Assembly (NCBI GenBank): GCA_027014185.1
Contig: JALWEK010000220.1
Location: forward strand, 1 to 6,414
Length of the DNA: 6,414 bases
Direction of reading: 5' to 3'
Source of the DNA: Aquificaceae bacterium
GTDB taxonomy: Bacteria > Aquificota > Aquificia > Aquificales > Aquificaceae
The position numbers were made by a program, and so were the translations under genes. Below, in pieces: positions 5,714 to 6,414 of the stretch; within the stretch, counting starts at the first letter, position 1, and every line of letters starts with the position of its first letter. The notes under the pieces were generated by a model. That model had not been told where the DNA came from, did not search any database, and saw only the letters and a program-made list of their open reading frames with translations.

Positions 5714-6414
5714 ATGTGGATCCTCGGAGAGCACGATGAACCGTACCGAAAAGCGAGGAACTCGGTACTCAACTTAGTAGGAAACACGCCACTTGTCAGG
5801 ATCAAGAAGGTAATCCCCGAAGATATATCCCAAGATATAGAGATATACGCCAAGCTCGAGAGCTTTAACCCCGGCGGCTCTGTTAAAGACAGGCCTGCTC
5901 TGTCTATGTTCCTTACCGCTCTGAAGGAAGGAATTATAGAAGAGGGGAAAGTTGTTATAGACGCTACCTCCGGAAACACCGGGATAGCCCTGGCTATGGT
6001 GGGTGCCGCCCTAGGCATTCCGGTGGAATTAGCTATGCCCGCCAACGTGAGCGAGGAGAGGAAGAAGATAATACAGGCTTACGGGGCCAAGGTGTATCTA
6101 ACCGATCCCCTCGAGGGAACGGACGGCGCCATACTCTTCGTCAGAGAAATGGTGGAGAAAGACCCAGAAAAGTACGTTTACCTGGATCAGTACAACAATC
6201 CTGCCAACTGGAAAGCCCACTTCTACTCTACGGGGATAGAGATATGGAACCAGACCGAGGGCAGGGTAACCCACTTCGTAGCGGGGATAGGGACGGGAGG
6301 GACCATAATGGGGACGGGAAGGAGGCTCAAGGTCTATAACCAGGATATACAGGTCATAGGAGTCCAGCCAGCCTACCCATTCCACGGTATAGAGGGTCTA
6401 AAGCACATAGAGAG
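5714..6414 (+). CDS. cysM: Cysteine synthase, PLP-dependent (partial, runs off right edge)
   Basis: PLP enzyme of fold type II that forms cysteine from an activated serine (O-acetylserine or O-phosphoserine) and sulfide. The visible 233 residues contain GNTPLVR (23-29), the Schiff-base lysine K58 in NPGGSVKDR (52-60), the substrate loop TSGNTG (85-90) and the PLP-phosphate loop GTGGT (193-197). The DPLEGTDGA segment (131-139) and the HGIEGLKHI segment near the edge favour a CysM-like or archaeal-type enzyme over classical CysK; cystathionine beta-synthase is less likely but not excluded without the C-terminus. The ATG at 5714 is 10 bases after the encapsulin stop. Purine-rich GGGAAG (5695-5700) lies 13 bases upstream, a rather distant ribosome binding site, so translational coupling to the encapsulin is possible. 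About 70-100 residues are missing, including the C-terminus that would show any encapsulin-targeting peptide. Confidence 0.92.
   Translation, partial: MWILGEHDEPYRKARNSVLNLVGNTPLVRIKKVIPEDISQDIEIYAKLESFNPGGSVKDRPALSMFLTALKEGIIEEGKVVIDATSGNTGIALAMVGAALGIPVELAMPANVSEERKKIIQAYGAKVYLTDPLEGTDGAILFVREMVEKDPEKYVYLDQYNNPANWKAHFYSTGIEIWNQTEGRVTHFVAGIGTGGTIMGTGRRLKVYNQDIQVIGVQPAYPFHGIEGLKHIE

Noticed and set aside
5762..5800. Cysteine synthase N-terminal LNLVGNTPLVR resembling a loading motif
   Set aside because: This is the ordinary conserved N-terminal strand of cysteine synthases.

Overview
The window looks like chromosomal DNA of a hyperthermophilic, probably Aquificota-type, bacterium (Aquifex/Hydrogenobacter/Thermocrinis relatives). 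This rests on a reverse gyrase gene, a marker of hyperthermophiles, and on heavy use of AGG/AGA arginine and ATA isoleucine codons. Very tight gene spacing and bacterial Shine-Dalgarno sites fit the same picture. The assignment is an inference from gene content; no rRNA or other taxonomic marker is present.

Layout. Two transcription units diverge from a 113-bp intergenic region (4739-4851). Leftward runs sodC (exported Cu,Zn superoxide dismutase), then an exported metallo-beta-lactamase-fold hydrolase, a pterin-4a-carbinolamine dehydratase (PCD) and reverse gyrase, with gaps of 7, 1 and 16 bases. Rightward runs a family 1-like encapsulin shell protein (HK97 fold, Linocin_M18 family), followed 10 bases later by a cysteine synthase that runs off the right edge. 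There is no gene-free stretch over 300 bases, and I saw no tRNA, rRNA, CRISPR array, insertion sequence or convincing terminator.

Two things stand out. First, the encapsulin has none of the usual cargo genes beside it (ferritin-like protein, DyP peroxidase, hemerythrin or IMEF). Its apparent operon partner is a PLP-dependent cysteine synthase, and it is divergent from a superoxide dismutase, so a sulfur- or redox-related nanocompartment is a reasonable but unproven hypothesis. The cysteine synthase C-terminus, where a cargo-loading peptide would usually sit, lies outside the window. Second, the reverse gyrase ORF stops about 75 residues after its catalytic tyrosine. It lacks the last roughly 170 residues of the topoisomerase domain and ends in a short hydrophobic tail, with a new hydrophobic ORF starting at once at the left edge. 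This may be a real truncation or rearrangement, a split gene, or an assembly artefact. The same protein has also lost half of the cysteines of its second zinc knuckle.

How the genes may work together: sodC and the MBL-fold protein carry signal peptides and should act in the periplasm, whereas PCD, reverse gyrase, encapsulin and cysteine synthase are cytoplasmic. The leftward set looks like a mixed housekeeping/stress operon rather than one pathway.
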